21,520 bases of DNA from DATFYI01 sp035315125 (GCA_035315125.1 DATFYI010000042.1:1-21520); one strand, 5' to 3'. Positions 14,072-21,520 are shown, counted from the first letter of the stretch. Translations and numbers: made by a program. Notes: generated by a model not told the origin, from the letters alone.

Positions 14072-15052
14072 CTTATTATCCAACAAATCATCTACTGCCT
14101 GAAACGGCGAGATCTGGCGTTCGCACAAACGCGCCAGGGTCGATTCATATAACCCGTTTGGAAGGCGTGAGTTCCACTGCTGGAGCAGTGTAGATTGGAG
14201 CAGGTTATCCAGCTCGTTTTTCAAACGGGCCCGTTCAAGATCACGCCATTTTCCGCTCCGGCGCAGATAATCGCCGTGCTCGAAAATGGCCTGCACCACT
14301 TCTTCAATGCCCTGTGCCTGAGGTCCGATGGTGCGTAAAACCGGGGTAGACCAGGCCGCGCCTTCGGCATCGTCGCCTTTGGCCGGATCACTGCCCTCGG
14401 ACGGGCCAGCCAGATCGAGCATGGCTCGCAGTGCCCGTTCTGTATTCTCCACGCCGGGGCGGTCGGCTTTGTTGACTACCAGAATATCGGCTATTTCCAA
14501 TATACCGGCCTTAATGGCCTGGATATCGTCGCCCATGCCGGGGGCTTCTACCACAATGGTGGTATGGGCCAGGCGAGCAATATCCACCTCCGATTGACCG
14601 GCGCCAACCGTTTCAATCAAGATCATTTCGTAACCGGCCGCATCCAGCACCAGCACCACGTCCGCCGTGGCGCGGGCCAGGCCACCCAGCGCGCCGCGCG
14701 AAGCCATCGAGCGGATAAAAACGCCCGGGTCGCCGGCCAAATCACGCATGCGCAGGCGGTCGCCCAACAGCGCCCCACCCGTAAATGGGCTGGAGGGATC
14801 GATGGCGACCACTGCCACTTTGAGAGGCGTTGCGCCGTTTTGGGGATGGCGTAAAATATTGGCCAACTGGTTGACCAGAGAAGATTTGCCGGTGCCCGGC
14901 GCGCCGGTCACACCCACCAGATGCGCCCGGCCGGTGAATGGGAAAAGTCCATCCAGTCCTTGGCGCCCTACCGGGGTATCATTCTCTACCTGGGTGAGTA
15001 AGCGTGCCAGCGGCAAACGCTCACCAGCCAGGATTGCCTCAACCACATCCAT
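14054..15052 (-). CDS. meaB: Methylmalonyl-CoA mutase-associated GTPase MeaB
   Basis: MeaB (ArgK) is the G3E chaperone that loads and protects adenosylcobalamin on methylmalonyl-CoA mutase. The protein of 332 residues has the P-loop GAPGTGKS (residues 50-57), the Walker-region VAVVAIDPSSPFTGGALLGD, the GAGQSE switch region, and the NKAD guanine-specificity motif. The C-terminal dimerisation region is present, with an extra acidic insertion near SEGSDPAKGDDAEG. A TTG at 15058 sits directly on the AGG element, so the ATG at 15052 (AGG seven bases before) is chosen. It follows the mutase B12-binding subunit by about 14 bases and the pair forms a natural unit. The alternative IcmF-type fusion is excluded, since each domain is a separate gene. 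Confidence 0.95.
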   Translation of the reverse strand: MDVVEAILAGERLPLARLLTQVENDTPVGRQGLDGLFPFTGRAHLVGVTGAPGTGKSSLVNQLANILRHPQNGATPLKVAVVAIDPSSPFTGGALLGDRLRMRDLAGDPGVFIRSMASRGALGGLARATADVVLVLDAAGYEMILIETVGAGQSEVDIARLAHTTIVVEAPGMGDDIQAIKAGILEIADILVVNKADRPGVENTERALRAMLDLAGPSEGSDPAKGDDAEGAAWSTPVLRTIGPQAQGIEEVVQAIFEHGDYLRRSGKWRDLERARLKNELDNLLQSTLLQQWNSRLPNGLYESTLARLCERQISPFQAVDDLLDNKLQPAS

Positions 15053-15066
15053 GACCAACCTGCCTG

Positions 15067-15486
15067 TTATTCTTTAAAGGGGACCGGCGTGCCTGTGACT
15101 GCCTGGCGGATATCCTCAACGACAGCGCCGGTGATCGTGCCGGGGCCATAAACTGCCCGCACGCCCAGCTTTTTTAGTGCAACCACGTCGGTTTCAGGGA
15201 TAATGCCGCCCACAAAGACATGCACATCTTGCTGGCCATTGGCGCGCAGCAGATCCATCACACGGGGCACCAGGCCCATATGAGCACCGGAGAGAATGGA
15301 AAGGCCAACAACGTCCACATCTTCTTGTAAAGCGGCTTCAGCGATCATTTCCGGAGTCTGGCGCAGACCGGTGTAGATCACCTCCATACCGGCATCCCGC
15401 AAGGCGCGTGCGATAATCTTTGCGCCACGGTCATGACCATCCAGGCCGGGTTTGGCAATCAAAACTCGGATAGCTCGCTCAACCAT
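15067..15486 (-). CDS. Methylmalonyl-CoA mutase, cobalamin-binding subunit
   Basis: The 139-residue protein is the B12-binding domain of an acyl-CoA mutase, in which the lower axial His ligand comes from DxHxxG: AKPGLDGHDRGAKII has DGHDRG at about residues 16-21. The other cobalamin-binding turns are the SILSGAH and GGIIPETD segments, and the GIRAVYGPG-like VRAVYGPGTITG ends the Rossmann fold. The enzyme interconverts methylmalonyl- and succinyl-CoA, or a related pair, with the catalytic subunit, which is not in this window. GGAG is six bases before the ATG, and meaB follows directly. A TTGTGT-18-TATAAT promoter is upstream. Other mutases (isobutyryl-, ethylmalonyl-CoA) share this subunit, so the exact substrate is not fixed. 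Confidence 0.92.
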   Translation of the reverse strand: MVERAIRVLIAKPGLDGHDRGAKIIARALRDAGMEVIYTGLRQTPEMIAEAALQEDVDVVGLSILSGAHMGLVPRVMDLLRANGQQDVHVFVGGIIPETDVVALKKLGVRAVYGPGTITGAVVEDIRQAVTGTPVPFKE

Positions 15487-15517
15487 GATTAACTCCAGAT
15501 TAAAATGATGCTGTTAA

Positions 15518-15547
15518 ATTATACCGCGCTATCCGGTAAACACACAA
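15518..15547 (-). promoter_or_regulatory. Promoter of the mutase-meaB unit
   Basis: TATAAT (15518-15523 on the minus strand) lies 18 bases from TTGTGT (15542-15547), about 32 bases upstream of the mutase ATG at 15486. The -10 is perfect and the -35 is weak. Confidence 0.5.
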
Positions 15548-15570
15548 AAACTAATTAAAAACGAATCTAG

Positions 15571-15969
15571 CTAGCTAGAGCTTATTGGATTCATCGGCAA
15601 ATTCGCCCCACAATAGGGGCAGTCGGCGGATTGAGGGCCAGTCCATTTCACCTCATGGCCGCGCAATGGCCCACCGCATTTCGGGCAGGTTAACGGCAGC
15701 AACTCGGCGCGATGCTCCTGCACAGGTGCGGCAGGAGAGGCCAGCGTTGAGGCTGCTGGTTGAGGCGCCAACGGTCTGTCTTCTTCGACGGCGTGCGGGG
15801 CGAGTTGCATCAAAACCGCTTCGAATATCAGACTGATTGCGACCAACACCAGAATACCCGGCCACCACCAGTTCTGCCAGGCAATGATCGCCAGACCGAT
15901 CAGCCAGATCGCCCCCTGGATATTACGGTACGGACCTGTCAATCTTTTTTTATGTTCATCTCGACTCAT
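15571..15969 (-). CDS. Small two-TM membrane protein with C-terminal zinc ribbon
   Basis: The 132-residue protein starts MSRDEHKKRLTGPY and has two hydrophobic segments at about 17-32 and 36-54 (IWLIGLAIIAWQ, GILVLVAISLIFEAV). A Pro/Ala-rich linker follows, then a CPKCG...CPYCG zinc ribbon with Cys 95, 98, 117 and 120. The layout suggests a membrane-anchored, cytoplasmic zinc-binding tail; the function is unknown. A TTG at 15984 would add five residues, but the ATG at 15969 has GGGAG eight bases upstream and is preferred. The gene shares its strand with the mutase gene but lies upstream of it, separated by 84 bases with a fresh promoter, so it is probably a separate unit. The 3' end lies in the 14-bp palindrome TCTAGCTAGCTAGA at 15566-15579. 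Confidence 0.85.
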   Translation of the reverse strand: MSRDEHKKRLTGPYRNIQGAIWLIGLAIIAWQNWWWPGILVLVAISLIFEAVLMQLAPHAVEEDRPLAPQPAASTLASPAAPVQEHRAELLPLTCPKCGGPLRGHEVKWTGPQSADCPYCGANLPMNPISSS

Positions 15970-16024
15970 TGAAAATACTCCCAAAAAAGAAAAACCGTTC
16001 GCTCATCGTGGGCCATGCAAAAGG

Positions 16025-16076
16025 CCCTCACCCTGCCCTTGCCTTCGTTATGCTGCGCGATCCCGCAGGGAGAGGG
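16025..16076. repeat. Intergenic stem-loop (imperfect 12-bp stem)
   Basis: CCCTCACCCTGC (16025-16036) and GCAGGGAGAGGG (16065-16076) pair with one mismatch. A competing hairpin CTGCG/CGCAG (16053-16057 with 16064-16068) lies inside the loop. It resembles CCCTCACCC-type intergenic repeats common in environmental genomes. It lies between two divergent genes, so it is unlikely to be a terminator and may be a mobile intergenic element. Confidence 0.6.
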
Positions 16077-16201
16077 TTCGTATCAAAAAAAGAACAGAAT
16101 TGCCTGCACTATTCTATTATAATCATGCTTGCGAAAAAGACAGTGAATCCATTGATTCCGGTTGCAAAGTATAAAAACACATTCAAGGAAACCTGGTTGG
16201 A

Positions 16202-17116
16202 ATGATTGGAGCAGTTGACATCGGCGGAACGAAAATAGCAGTGGGTCTGGTGGACCGGCAGGGGCGTTTGCTGGCCCAGCGCCAGTTCGCTACCGGCGCC
16301 TGGCAGGCCAGCCTGGACGGGATTTGCCGTTATTTAAAAGAAATGGCGACGGCCGAAGTTGGAAACGTGCTGGAAGGGATCGGGATCGGCTGCACCGGAC
16401 CGGTCTATCCCATGCTTGGGACCATTGGAAAGGTTGAATTTATACTGGATTGGCAGGAAGCCAATATCGTCAATGATTTGCAGCAGCGCTTTGGTGTAAA
16501 CGTAGCGCTTGAAAACGACGCAGATGCCGCCGCTTTGGGGGAAGCAGCCTGGGGCGCCGGCCAGGGCGCCAATCGCTTTATCCTGGTGACAATCGGAACC
16601 GGTATCGGCGGCGGGCTGGTTTTCGACGGCAATTTGTACCGGGGTGTGGGCGGCAGCCACCCCGAGATCGGCCATCACGTCATCGACCTATCCGGCCCGC
16701 CCTGTTACTGCGGTGGTAGAGGTTGCTGGGAAATATTGGCCAGCGGCCCGGGCATGGCTGCCTGGTTTAAAGCCAACGCCCCGGCGGGTTATCCAGGAAT
16801 TGAAAATATGGACGCCAAAACCATCTGCGCGCTGGCCGGCCAAGGCGATGCGCTGGCCCGGCAGGCGGTCGAACATGAAGGGGATATGCTCGGCACAGGC
16901 CTGGCCAACCTGATCAACCTGTTCAGCCCGCAGGTAATTGCCCTGGGCGGCAGCGTGATGCAGAGCTGGAACCTCTTTTCAGAACGGGCCTGCGGCATAA
17001 TCCGGCAAAACTGCACGCTGGTGCCTTTTGAAAGAACCAGCATCCGGCTGGCAGCCCTTGGCCCCCACAGCGGATTAATTGGGGCGGCGCGGGCCTGGAT
17101 GCACCGTTTTTGTTAA
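16202..17116 (+). CDS. ROK-family sugar kinase
   Basis: The 304-residue protein is a ROK kinase without the N-terminal HTH of the repressor branch. It has the ATP motif VDIGGTKIAVGLVD, the catalytic-base region ENDADAAALGE, GTGIGGGLV, and the zinc-binding CYCGGRGCWE preceded by the HPEIGHHVI signature. Members phosphorylate glucose, fructose, ManNAc, GlcNAc or related sugars; the HPEIGHH and CxCGxxGCWE pattern indicates a typical active enzyme. AAGGAAA lies ten bases before the ATG. A TATAAT at 16118-16123 is a possible -10, but its TTGCCT is only 12 bases away. The SIS gene follows after 31 bases, pointing to an amino-sugar or modified-sugar pathway. Substrate assignment (glucokinase, GlcNAc or fructose) is not possible by eye. 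Confidence 0.93.
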   Translation: MIGAVDIGGTKIAVGLVDRQGRLLAQRQFATGAWQASLDGICRYLKEMATAEVGNVLEGIGIGCTGPVYPMLGTIGKVEFILDWQEANIVNDLQQRFGVNVALENDADAAALGEAAWGAGQGANRFILVTIGTGIGGGLVFDGNLYRGVGGSHPEIGHHVIDLSGPPCYCGGRGCWEILASGPGMAAWFKANAPAGYPGIENMDAKTICALAGQGDALARQAVEHEGDMLGTGLANLINLFSPQVIALGGSVMQSWNLFSERACGIIRQNCTLVPFERTSIRLAALGPHSGLIGAARAWMHRFC

Positions 17117-17147
17117 ATCAAAAAATTAACTTTTTAGGAGCAGTTTC

Positions 17148-18197
17148 ATGGCAGCAAACAACACGATTATCGAAGGAAATTTTATCAAGGACATCCTTGA
17201 CCAACCCAAAGTTCTGGAAGCCAGCCTGAACGGACTGCAGATAACGCCACAATTGGACGGTCTGCTGAAACGCCTGGATAAAGGCGAATTCAAGCGGGTC
17301 ATCCTGACCGGCATGGGCGCATCCTACCAGGCGCTTTATCCGCTGAATATCCAACTGGTCAGGCACGGACTGACCTCTTTTATGCTGGAGACTTCCGAGC
17401 TGTTGTATTACCAATCCGAGTTTTTAGCAGCGGATACGCTGCTGGTGGTCAATTCCCAATCGGGCAGCAGTGCTGAAATCGTTCATTTGTTGAAGTTGAA
17501 TGAAGGAAAAGCCCCGCTTATCGGCGTTTGTAATACTGCTAACAGCCCGCTGGCGCTCCAGGCCGATGCGATCCTGCTGACGCGGGCCGGCAGTGAGTTC
17601 TCCACCTCCTGTAAAACCTACGTGACGGCGCTGCTGGCGCTGGCCTGGCTGGGCGGTTTAATCCAGAGGCAGAGCTCGGAACAGATCAAACGCAAGCTGG
17701 ATCTGGCAGCCCCGGCGGTTTACGCCTATTTACTGAATTGGAAGGAATACGTGCGGGATTTACAGCAGCAGTTACAAGGGGTGCGCACCCTATATTTCAC
17801 CGGGCGTGGTGACGCGCTGGCAGCCGCTGGTATGGCCGGGCTGATAACGAAAGAAGCCGCTCATTTCCAATCCGAAGGCATGGGCAGCGCGGCTTTCCGG
17901 CACGGGCCGCTCGAAATGCTGGCGCCGGAGACTTACGTGGTGGTTTTCGCCGGGGATGACAAGACCGCCCAGGCCAACCAGCGCCTGGTGGATGATATCA
18001 ACGGGTTCGGCGGCCAGGCCAGACTGGTCAAGAGTGATGGAGAGAGCTCGGTGTTTCACCTGCCGCCCGCGCCGGAGGAAATCCGACCGATCCTGGAATT
18101 TCTACCAGCGCTGATGGTAACCCTGGCTCTGGCAGCCAACGCCGGGCATGAAGCCGGCCTGTTTGACCGCTGCGGGAAAATCGTCACGACGGAGTAA
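17148..18197 (+). CDS. SIS-domain sugar-phosphate isomerase, GlmS isomerase-like
   Basis: The 349-residue protein consists of two SIS domains and corresponds to the isomerase half of GlmS without the glutaminase. Motifs: TGMGASYQALYPL, VNSQSGSSAEIVHLL (sugar-phosphate Ser/Thr loop), SEFSTSCKTYVTALLALAWL, and TKEAAHFQSEGMGSAAFRHG. The residues aligning with catalytic Glu488, His504 and Lys603 of E. coli GlmS are present as Glu236, His252 and Lys344 (in CGKIVTTE). I therefore infer a ketose/aldose isomerase or sugar-amine deaminase/deglycase (FrlB/AgaS-like), not a transcription factor. AGGAG is seven bases from the ATG. It forms an operon with the ROK kinase, so the kinase may phosphorylate the sugar that this enzyme then converts. 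No terminator is evident after the stop. Confidence 0.92.
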   Translation: MAANNTIIEGNFIKDILDQPKVLEASLNGLQITPQLDGLLKRLDKGEFKRVILTGMGASYQALYPLNIQLVRHGLTSFMLETSELLYYQSEFLAADTLLVVNSQSGSSAEIVHLLKLNEGKAPLIGVCNTANSPLALQADAILLTRAGSEFSTSCKTYVTALLALAWLGGLIQRQSSEQIKRKLDLAAPAVYAYLLNWKEYVRDLQQQLQGVRTLYFTGRGDALAAAGMAGLITKEAAHFQSEGMGSAAFRHGPLEMLAPETYVVVFAGDDKTAQANQRLVDDINGFGGQARLVKSDGESSVFHLPPAPEEIRPILEFLPALMVTLALAANAGHEAGLFDRCGKIVTTE

Positions 18198-18372
18198 AGA
18201 CCTATCCTCCCTCACTCCAATACTCTCCAAAAAAGAGAAGGAACTTCATTTATTGCAAAAACAATTACAAACCTTACAGTAAAACGAAAAATAAGAGACC
18301 CATTAAGTTCAATCAAATGCTATCATTAAGAAGTTTCAATTCAATTTTCTTGAAAATAGAAGAAATGTTTTT

Positions 18373-19278
18373 ATGACAAACAACAAACGAAAACGAATTG
18401 GCACAAAAACCAGCCCTTTCGGAACCCCTGGTCGTGAAAACCATGATTCTTCTCAATTCTATTCGAGCCGCCTCTATGAGGGGATTAATATAGGGGATAC
18501 CGATATTGATTATTTCGAAAATCCGATTCCACGCGAACGGCTTAATAAATTTTACTGTAAATCTAGTGAGAAGATGGAAGAACTTCCTGACAAGAGTATC
18601 CATCTTATGGTTACATCCCCACCTTATAATGCAAGTAAGGAATATGACGATGATCTTAACATAAAAGAATATCTTAAAATGCTAAAACGGGTATGGAAAG
18701 AAACCTATAGAGTATTAACTCCAGGCGGTAGAGCTTGTATAAATTTAGCTGGGCTTGGTAGACGACCATATATTCCGATGCATAGTTATATTATTGACCA
18801 AATGATAAAAATTGGTTTCCTGATGCGGGGAGAAATTGTATGGAATAAAGGCGCTAGCGCGAGTGCATCAACTGCTTGGGGAAGTTGGCAATCTGCTTCT
18901 AATCCTTCTCTCCGTGATGTCCATGAGTATATACTGGTTTTTTCAAAAGAAACTTTTCAGAGAAATAGAGAAGATAAAGAAAATACGATTTCAAGAGAAG
19001 ATTTTTTAGGGTTGACTAAGAGTGTTTGGACATTCCCAGCTACGTCTGCAAGGAAAGTAGGCCATCCTGCGCCTTTCCCAGAAGAATTACCTCATCGACT
19101 AATTCAACTTTATTCTTTCAAAGGCGATATTGTGCTAGACCCTTTCGTTGGAAGCGGCACTACTTGTATTGCAGCAGCGGCAGATGAAAGATATTTTATT
19201 GGATACGATATAAACGAGAAATATTTACAATTAGCCGAACATCGTTTTACGGAGCTTCTCGAGAAAAAGAGAAGGTAA
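18373..19278 (+). CDS. Site-specific DNA methyltransferase (beta class, N4C or N6A)
   Basis: This 301-residue protein methylates the exocyclic amine of a base in a specific site. Motif IV TSPPY (residues 81-85) comes before motif I DPFVGSGTT (256-264), the beta-class order, with the intervening region carrying GASASASTAWGSWQSA and HEYILVFSKE as probable target-recognition sequence. SPPY is found in N4-cytosine and some N6-adenine enzymes, so the base is uncertain. The N-terminal ~60 residues are extra and polar. The ribosome binding site is weak. The nearest gene is convergent and is not a restriction endonuclease, so it looks like a solitary methyltransferase, with AT-rich codon use typical of acquired DNA. 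A cognate nuclease beyond the window cannot be excluded. Confidence 0.93.
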   Translation: MTNNKRKRIGTKTSPFGTPGRENHDSSQFYSSRLYEGINIGDTDIDYFENPIPRERLNKFYCKSSEKMEELPDKSIHLMVTSPPYNASKEYDDDLNIKEYLKMLKRVWKETYRVLTPGGRACINLAGLGRRPYIPMHSYIIDQMIKIGFLMRGEIVWNKGASASASTAWGSWQSASNPSLRDVHEYILVFSKETFQRNREDKENTISREDFLGLTKSVWTFPATSARKVGHPAPFPEELPHRLIQLYSFKGDIVLDPFVGSGTTCIAAAADERYFIGYDINEKYLQLAEHRFTELLEKKRR

Positions 19279-19335
19279 ACGGATATAAACATTAACACAC
19301 TTCTAATGTATACTAGCCAGGACTTGATCTGACAC

Positions 19336-20508
19336 TCAAGAATTATTTAATGGACTCCCTTCGGTTGATGCACCGACAATGAAATCTGGATCGTCTCCTC
19401 CTGTTAGTTCCGCCCCAGCAGGAAGAACCCTTTTCATCAAGATTGCTAATTCCAGACTATCAGTTTCAAATGCGTCAGAAGGAAGTTGCTTTATGTTAAA
19501 AATACTGCTTAACTGCTTTTTGACTTCTCCTAATAACAATGGGGCTAAAGTTTTATCTTGAGTTTCCTTACTAAGGTTTATAGCGTTTCTTAATAAATCG
19601 ATCCTTAAATTGCTATTCTCAAAAGCTAATTTCTTATTTTCCAGGGTCGCTTTCTTATTCTCAATCTCTGTCTTCCTAACTTCAGCTAAATATTTCCTTT
19701 TATCCAAACTCCAATATTGAAGTTTTTCGATAAACAGCTTGGCTAATTCGGCTATTCCAAAATCCACTTTGATTTGGACTTCGCCAGGAGAGCCGAAATT
19801 GATTGATTCTAAAATTGGACTAGCTAACCGGATATCCGAACTGACAAGATCACTAACTGAATAGATCAGATCAGCAATAGCATTAAGGAACTCATCGGAT
19901 TTACTTAGAACTCTATAAAGGTTCTCCCATCTAATATTTCCCTCTATTGAACGTGAAATAAAAAACACACCACTTAGTCTAGCTGACTCATGTATACTAT
20001 CAGCGATTTTGTATTTACCAATAAACTCTAATGCTCGAACTCCAAGCTTGGTCGAGTCTTCTTGATGTTGTCTCCATACTATTATTGCTGGTATATCTTC
20101 ATAATTCTCTAACCTTACCCATATTTGTGAATTTTTACTTAAGGGGAATATAACCCTTGTAACAATTCCAAACCCGACTAATGATCTATCAACAATAGTT
20201 CCATCTACCCATGAGATGCCATTTCGAGAAATCTTAACAGGTAATTCTGTTGCATCCCTACTGTATCTTCTTCTGTCCGCTGCCATTTGAATCTTGCCCA
20301 GTGACTGAAAGACATCAAACTTATTGATCGGGATATAGCTACGGAACCCATTCTCGATTAACTTCTTATAGTGTATGTAAGTCCTTTGTTGGATTTCCCT
20401 GTGTTGATTCTTTATCAGATAATCATTTATCTGAATCCGAGTAACTTTCCCCCGGTTTTGCAAGAAATATTCATAACCGATCAATGCGTCAACGAATTCA
20501 GCGGACAT
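19336..20508 (-). CDS. PilZ-domain protein with extra N- and C-terminal domains
   Basis: Residues about 76-165 form a PilZ domain with the c-di-GMP signature: RRYSR (Arg80 and Arg84) and DRSLVG (Asp107, Ser109, Gly112). The first ~72 residues contain an unassigned helical module, INDYLIKNQHREIQQRTYIHY plus a YIPINKFDVFQSLG segment, possibly HTH-like. The C-terminal part (about 185-390) contains a region ESINFGSPGEVQIKV, then a long coiled coil (about 262-310, EIENKKATLENKKLAFENSN), and an acidic tail ending in GASTEGSPLNNS. The protein is probably a cytoplasmic c-di-GMP receptor whose coiled coil or C-terminus acts on a partner. AGGGGA is seven bases before the ATG. No secretion or flagellar genes are nearby. 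It lies opposite the methyltransferase, 57 bases from its end, in AT-rich DNA. Confidence 0.88.
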   Translation of the reverse strand: MSAEFVDALIGYEYFLQNRGKVTRIQINDYLIKNQHREIQQRTYIHYKKLIENGFRSYIPINKFDVFQSLGKIQMAADRRRYSRDATELPVKISRNGISWVDGTIVDRSLVGFGIVTRVIFPLSKNSQIWVRLENYEDIPAIIVWRQHQEDSTKLGVRALEFIGKYKIADSIHESARLSGVFFISRSIEGNIRWENLYRVLSKSDEFLNAIADLIYSVSDLVSSDIRLASPILESINFGSPGEVQIKVDFGIAELAKLFIEKLQYWSLDKRKYLAEVRKTEIENKKATLENKKLAFENSNLRIDLLRNAINLSKETQDKTLAPLLLGEVKKQLSSIFNIKQLPSDAFETDSLELAILMKRVLPAGAELTGGDDPDFIVGASTEGSPLNNS

Positions 20509-20630
20509 CTTTAAATCCCCTATTATCGATTTATCTAATGGTCCATTACTGAAATGTTATTAAAAAGTATACTACCAATGTGATTTTCGACATATTTTTT
20601 TATATTCTGAAGATCTCAAAGACACCTTTT

Positions 20631-20664
20631 TATAAAATGCTCGCGAAAATAATTTTATAGCATT
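20631..20664. other. Two mutually exclusive hairpins upstream of the PilZ gene
   Basis: TATAAAAT (20631-20638) can pair with ATTTTATA (20652-20659), or AATGCT (20636-20641) with AGCATT (20659-20664); the two cannot form together. The rest of the 20509-20856 gap is AT-rich and has no gene that I can support. The location fits a regulatory element but short AT-rich arms can arise by chance. Confidence 0.25.
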
Positions 20665-20856
20665 CCTGAATAATTCTGTGAATTTATGAAATCGTTCAGA
20701 TTGAAGGTCCAAATCCAATTCATATATAGGGATCGAGGATAGCTACAGAGGCCAAAGAGGATGCCATAACGAAATGTACAAAATGGAATCTGTCGCCGGA
20801 TTTCGCCCACCACCTCCTAAAGCAAGCGTGTGGGGATAATTTCCTGACAAATGTGA

Positions 20857-20886
20857 TTGAACAGCCGGAAAACTGGGGATTATAAT
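20857..20886 (+). promoter_or_regulatory. Sigma70-type promoter of the lipoamide dehydrogenase gene
   Basis: TTGAAC (20857-20862) is 18 bases from a perfect TATAAT (20881-20886), with the expected transcript start near 20893 and a leader of about 85 bases to the ATG. It is the best-matching promoter in the window. Confidence 0.65.
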
Positions 20887-20977
20887 ACACGGTGATTATT
20901 TATATATACAATTCATATTCGCAAGGCATTAAGAACTATTGAAAAGTTAAATCTATATCTAAACAAGAGGATTTCTC

Positions 20978-21520
20978 ATGGCTGAATACGATGTAGTAGT
21001 GATTGGCGCCGGACCGGGCGGATACGTTTCCGCCATCCGGGCAGCCCAGTTAGGGCAAAAGACTGCAATTATCGACAAACAATGGCTGGGCGGGGTATGC
21101 CTGAACGTGGGCTGCATCCCATCCAAAGCCCTGCTAAAAAACGCCGAGCTGGCACATACCCTGCGCGAACGCGGCAAGGAGTTCGGTTTTTCGTTTGAAA
21201 ACCTGAAATTGGATTACAGCGCGGCCGTGGCGCGCAGCCGGCAGGTTTCGGAACGACTGGTGCGCGGCGTGGGCTTCTTGATGAAGAAGAACAAAATCGA
21301 TGTGATCATGGGCACGGCGCGTTTGAAATCCAAAGACACCGTGCAAGTGACGGATAAGGACGGCCAGAGCCAGGAAATCAAGGCCAAAAACATCGTGCTG
21401 GCCATGGGCGCGCAGACCAGTATGATCCCGGGCGTAAAAGCAGATGGCGAGAAAGTGGTCACCTATCTGGAAGCCATCCTGCAAACGCACCGGCCCGAAT
21501 CGGTGGCGATCATTGGTGCG
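20978..21520 (+). CDS. lpd: Dihydrolipoyl dehydrogenase, 5' part (runs off window)
   Basis: The gene is cut by the window end after 181 codons. The product begins MAEYDVVVIGAGPGGYVSA, the FAD-binding GxGxxG motif, then IDKQWLGGVCLNVGCIPSK, the redox-active CxxxxC with the usual GGTCLNVGC changed to GGVCLNVGC. Next comes the NAD(P)-proximal region, ending at ESVAIIGA. The enzyme reoxidises dihydrolipoamide in pyruvate, 2-oxoglutarate and branched-chain dehydrogenase complexes and in glycine cleavage. GAGG is seven bases before the ATG. No complex subunit is visible, so its partner complex is unknown. Other family members (mercuric or glutathione reductase) have similar disulfides, but the IPSK context favours lipoamide dehydrogenase. 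Confidence 0.92.
   Translation, partial: MAEYDVVVIGAGPGGYVSAIRAAQLGQKTAIIDKQWLGGVCLNVGCIPSKALLKNAELAHTLRERGKEFGFSFENLKLDYSAAVARSRQVSERLVRGVGFLMKKNKIDVIMGTARLKSKDTVQVTDKDGQSQEIKAKNIVLAMGAQTSMIPGVKADGEKVVTYLEAILQTHRPESVAIIGA

Noticed and set aside
15566..15579. 14-bp perfect palindrome TCTAGCTAGCTAGA as an operator
   Set aside because: It overlaps the stop codon and end of the zinc-ribbon gene and is a simple CTAG repeat; no promoter lies next to it.
18373..20508. Restriction-modification pair
   Set aside because: The gene beside the methyltransferase has a PilZ domain and coiled coil, not a nuclease motif, and is convergent instead of co-directional.

Overview
The window looks like a bacterial chromosome segment, most likely from Chloroflexota (Anaerolineae-like). 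The inference rests on the gene mix: F420-type LLM oxidoreductase, B12-dependent mutase subunit with MeaB, an archaeal-type AspRS, and a lipoamide dehydrogenase with an MAEYDVVVIGAGPGG start. It also rests on the short hairpin-rich intergenic repeats. No rRNA or other phylogenetic marker settles it.

Layout. (1) 1-5400 is an AT-rich accessory region. It holds two small ABM-like dimeric-barrel proteins, a GNAT/Mom-like protein, two unrecognised membrane-anchored proteins, a gene remnant, and three copies of a ~110-190 bp dispersed repeat. Two of those copies end in a 3' half of the tRNA found at 5775-5846; a degenerate whole tRNA copy lies at 5263-5336. All tRNA-derived pieces share one orientation and lie on the 3' side of the intact tRNA-Ile2(CAT), as expected of an old integration hotspot, but no integrase is visible. 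(2) 5423-9474 is higher GC: a small hypothetical protein, the tRNA, a hairpin-rich repeat, a DMT/EamA exporter, an LLM oxidoreductase, an OsmC protein, and an overlapping pair of a Crp-like sensor fold without HTH and a NifU C-terminal-domain protein. (3) 15486 down to 9476 (minus strand) is a tightly packed run: methylmalonyl-CoA mutase B12 subunit, meaB, aspS, a GNAT acetyltransferase, prs, mutM and a membrane-anchored hypothetical. Gaps are 2-50 bases and a second likely promoter precedes aspS. (4) 15571-18197: a zinc-ribbon membrane protein (minus), then a two-gene plus-strand operon of a ROK sugar kinase and a GlmS-isomerase-like SIS protein. (5) 18198-20977 is a second AT-rich insertion with a solitary beta-class DNA methyltransferase and a convergent three-part PilZ protein. 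(6) At 20978 a dihydrolipoyl dehydrogenase gene starts behind a good sigma70-type promoter and runs off the window.

The most interesting items are the tRNA-fragment repeats of the left island, the intact tRNA with C instead of T at position 55, the PilZ protein with two unassigned flanking domains, the sensor/NifU overlapping pair, and a PRPP synthetase with altered substrate motifs. No CRISPR array, complete insertion sequence or phage gene cluster was seen. Several starts were moved from TTG to a downstream ATG with a properly spaced ribosome binding site.
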